This document shows, piece by piece, positions 20,106 to 20,142 of a DNA stretch of 20,142 nucleotides. The stretch lies in IMG/VR virus record IMGVR_UViG_3300025736_000269, positions 1 to 20,142 of that record; one strand, 5' to 3'. The position numbers and the translations under genes were made by a program. The notes under the pieces were generated by a model. The model saw only the letters and a list, made by a program, of their open reading frames with translations. It searched no databases and was not told where the DNA came from. The stretch is from a virus. Position 1 is the first letter of the stretch; every line of letters begins with the position of its first letter.

Positions 20106-20142
20106 TGCTTCTCCATTTCAATTGTCAGGGCTACCCGGTTAC
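19925..20142 (-). CDS. 3' part of an unknown gene entering from the right edge
   Basis: The frame is open at the right edge and ends at 19925. It reads NRVALTIEMEKQWQ, then VDQAKKYQLELDQEVLANLA, a charged coiled-coil-like stretch that looks strongly protein-like; after about residue 45 the quality drops (PRPPCQKKNGPAGG). Just there, the frame of the 105-residue membrane protein becomes the better one. This could be the natural end of an upstream gene overlapping the next, a sequencing indel in the C5 run, or a -1 programmed frameshift at the A7 heptamer. Only its last 72 codons are visible. Confidence 0.5.
   Translation of the reverse strand, partial: NRVALTIEMEKQWQVDQAKKYQLELDQEVLANLAPVKANASPRPPCQKKNGPAGGLEIENLPLFSWSCSLP
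20081..20087 (-). promoter_or_regulatory. A7 slippery heptamer (candidate -1 frameshift site)
   Basis: On the minus strand, GCA AAA AAA TAC in the frame of the gene entering from the right gives the canonical heptamer A AAA AAA. A -1 shift here moves exactly into the frame of the 105-residue membrane protein. I could not verify a downstream pseudoknot or hairpin, so use is unproven. Confidence 0.35.

Noticed and set aside
19834-20121. Minus-strand open frame of 95 codons at the right edge
   Set aside because: Arg/Trp/Ser-rich shadow frame; the other two frames read better.

Overview
The window is part of the genome of a GC-rich, contractile-tailed (myovirus-type) double-stranded DNA phage or prophage. 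Every gene I can support is on the minus strand, so transcription runs from right (high coordinates) to left. Genes are tightly packed: ATGA or TAATG overlaps, gaps of a few bases, and a clear Shine-Dalgarno (SD) before most starts. A lipoprotein with a lipobox and other membrane proteins of lysis type suggest a Gram-negative host, but nothing here names the host. There is no integrase, tRNA, rRNA, CRISPR array or insertion sequence.

Layout in transcription order. (1) 18.0-20.1 kb: small, heavily overlapping membrane and accessory genes. They include an inner-membrane protein whose 3' part overlaps, out of frame, a lipoprotein that also has a C-terminal membrane segment (a candidate unimolecular spanin, u-spanin). 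A gene running in from the right edge carries an A7 slippery heptamer. (2) 17.64-17.95 kb: an unusual intergenic array in near-perfect dyad symmetry about position 17799, made of 9-bp iteron pairs, two 25-bp palindromes and a central palindrome. (3) 15.97-17.54 kb: a flavin-dependent thymidylate synthase (ThyX) whose reading frame is continuous with a two-helix membrane protein, followed by an unknown gene. (4) 10.9-14.7 kb: the packaging region, with a small-terminase-like gene, two unknown genes (one with a histone-like lysine-rich tail) and the large terminase. (5) 5.7-10.8 kb: portal, Mu F-like head protein, HK97-type prohead protease with a fused and probably nested scaffold, and major capsid protein, closed by a strong intrinsic terminator. 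(6) 3.6-5.6 kb: two glycosyltransferases (GT2 and GT4) inserted into the structural operon. (7) 0.1-3.6 kb: connector and neck proteins, the DUF3383-type tail sheath and the start of the DUF3277-like tail tube gene, cut by the left edge.

Together the genes cover DNA packaging, head assembly and maturation, the neck, and the first tail structural genes. The glycosyltransferases probably decorate the virion or its DNA, ThyX supplies dTMP, and the right-hand membrane genes probably act in lysis. The most unusual items are the symmetric iteron array, the membrane-ThyX fusion frame, the u-spanin-like lipoprotein nested in another membrane gene, the C/Nu3-like nested scaffold, and the glycosyltransferase island behind the capsid terminator. 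All functional calls rest on reading the sequence and on family knowledge; no database search was run.
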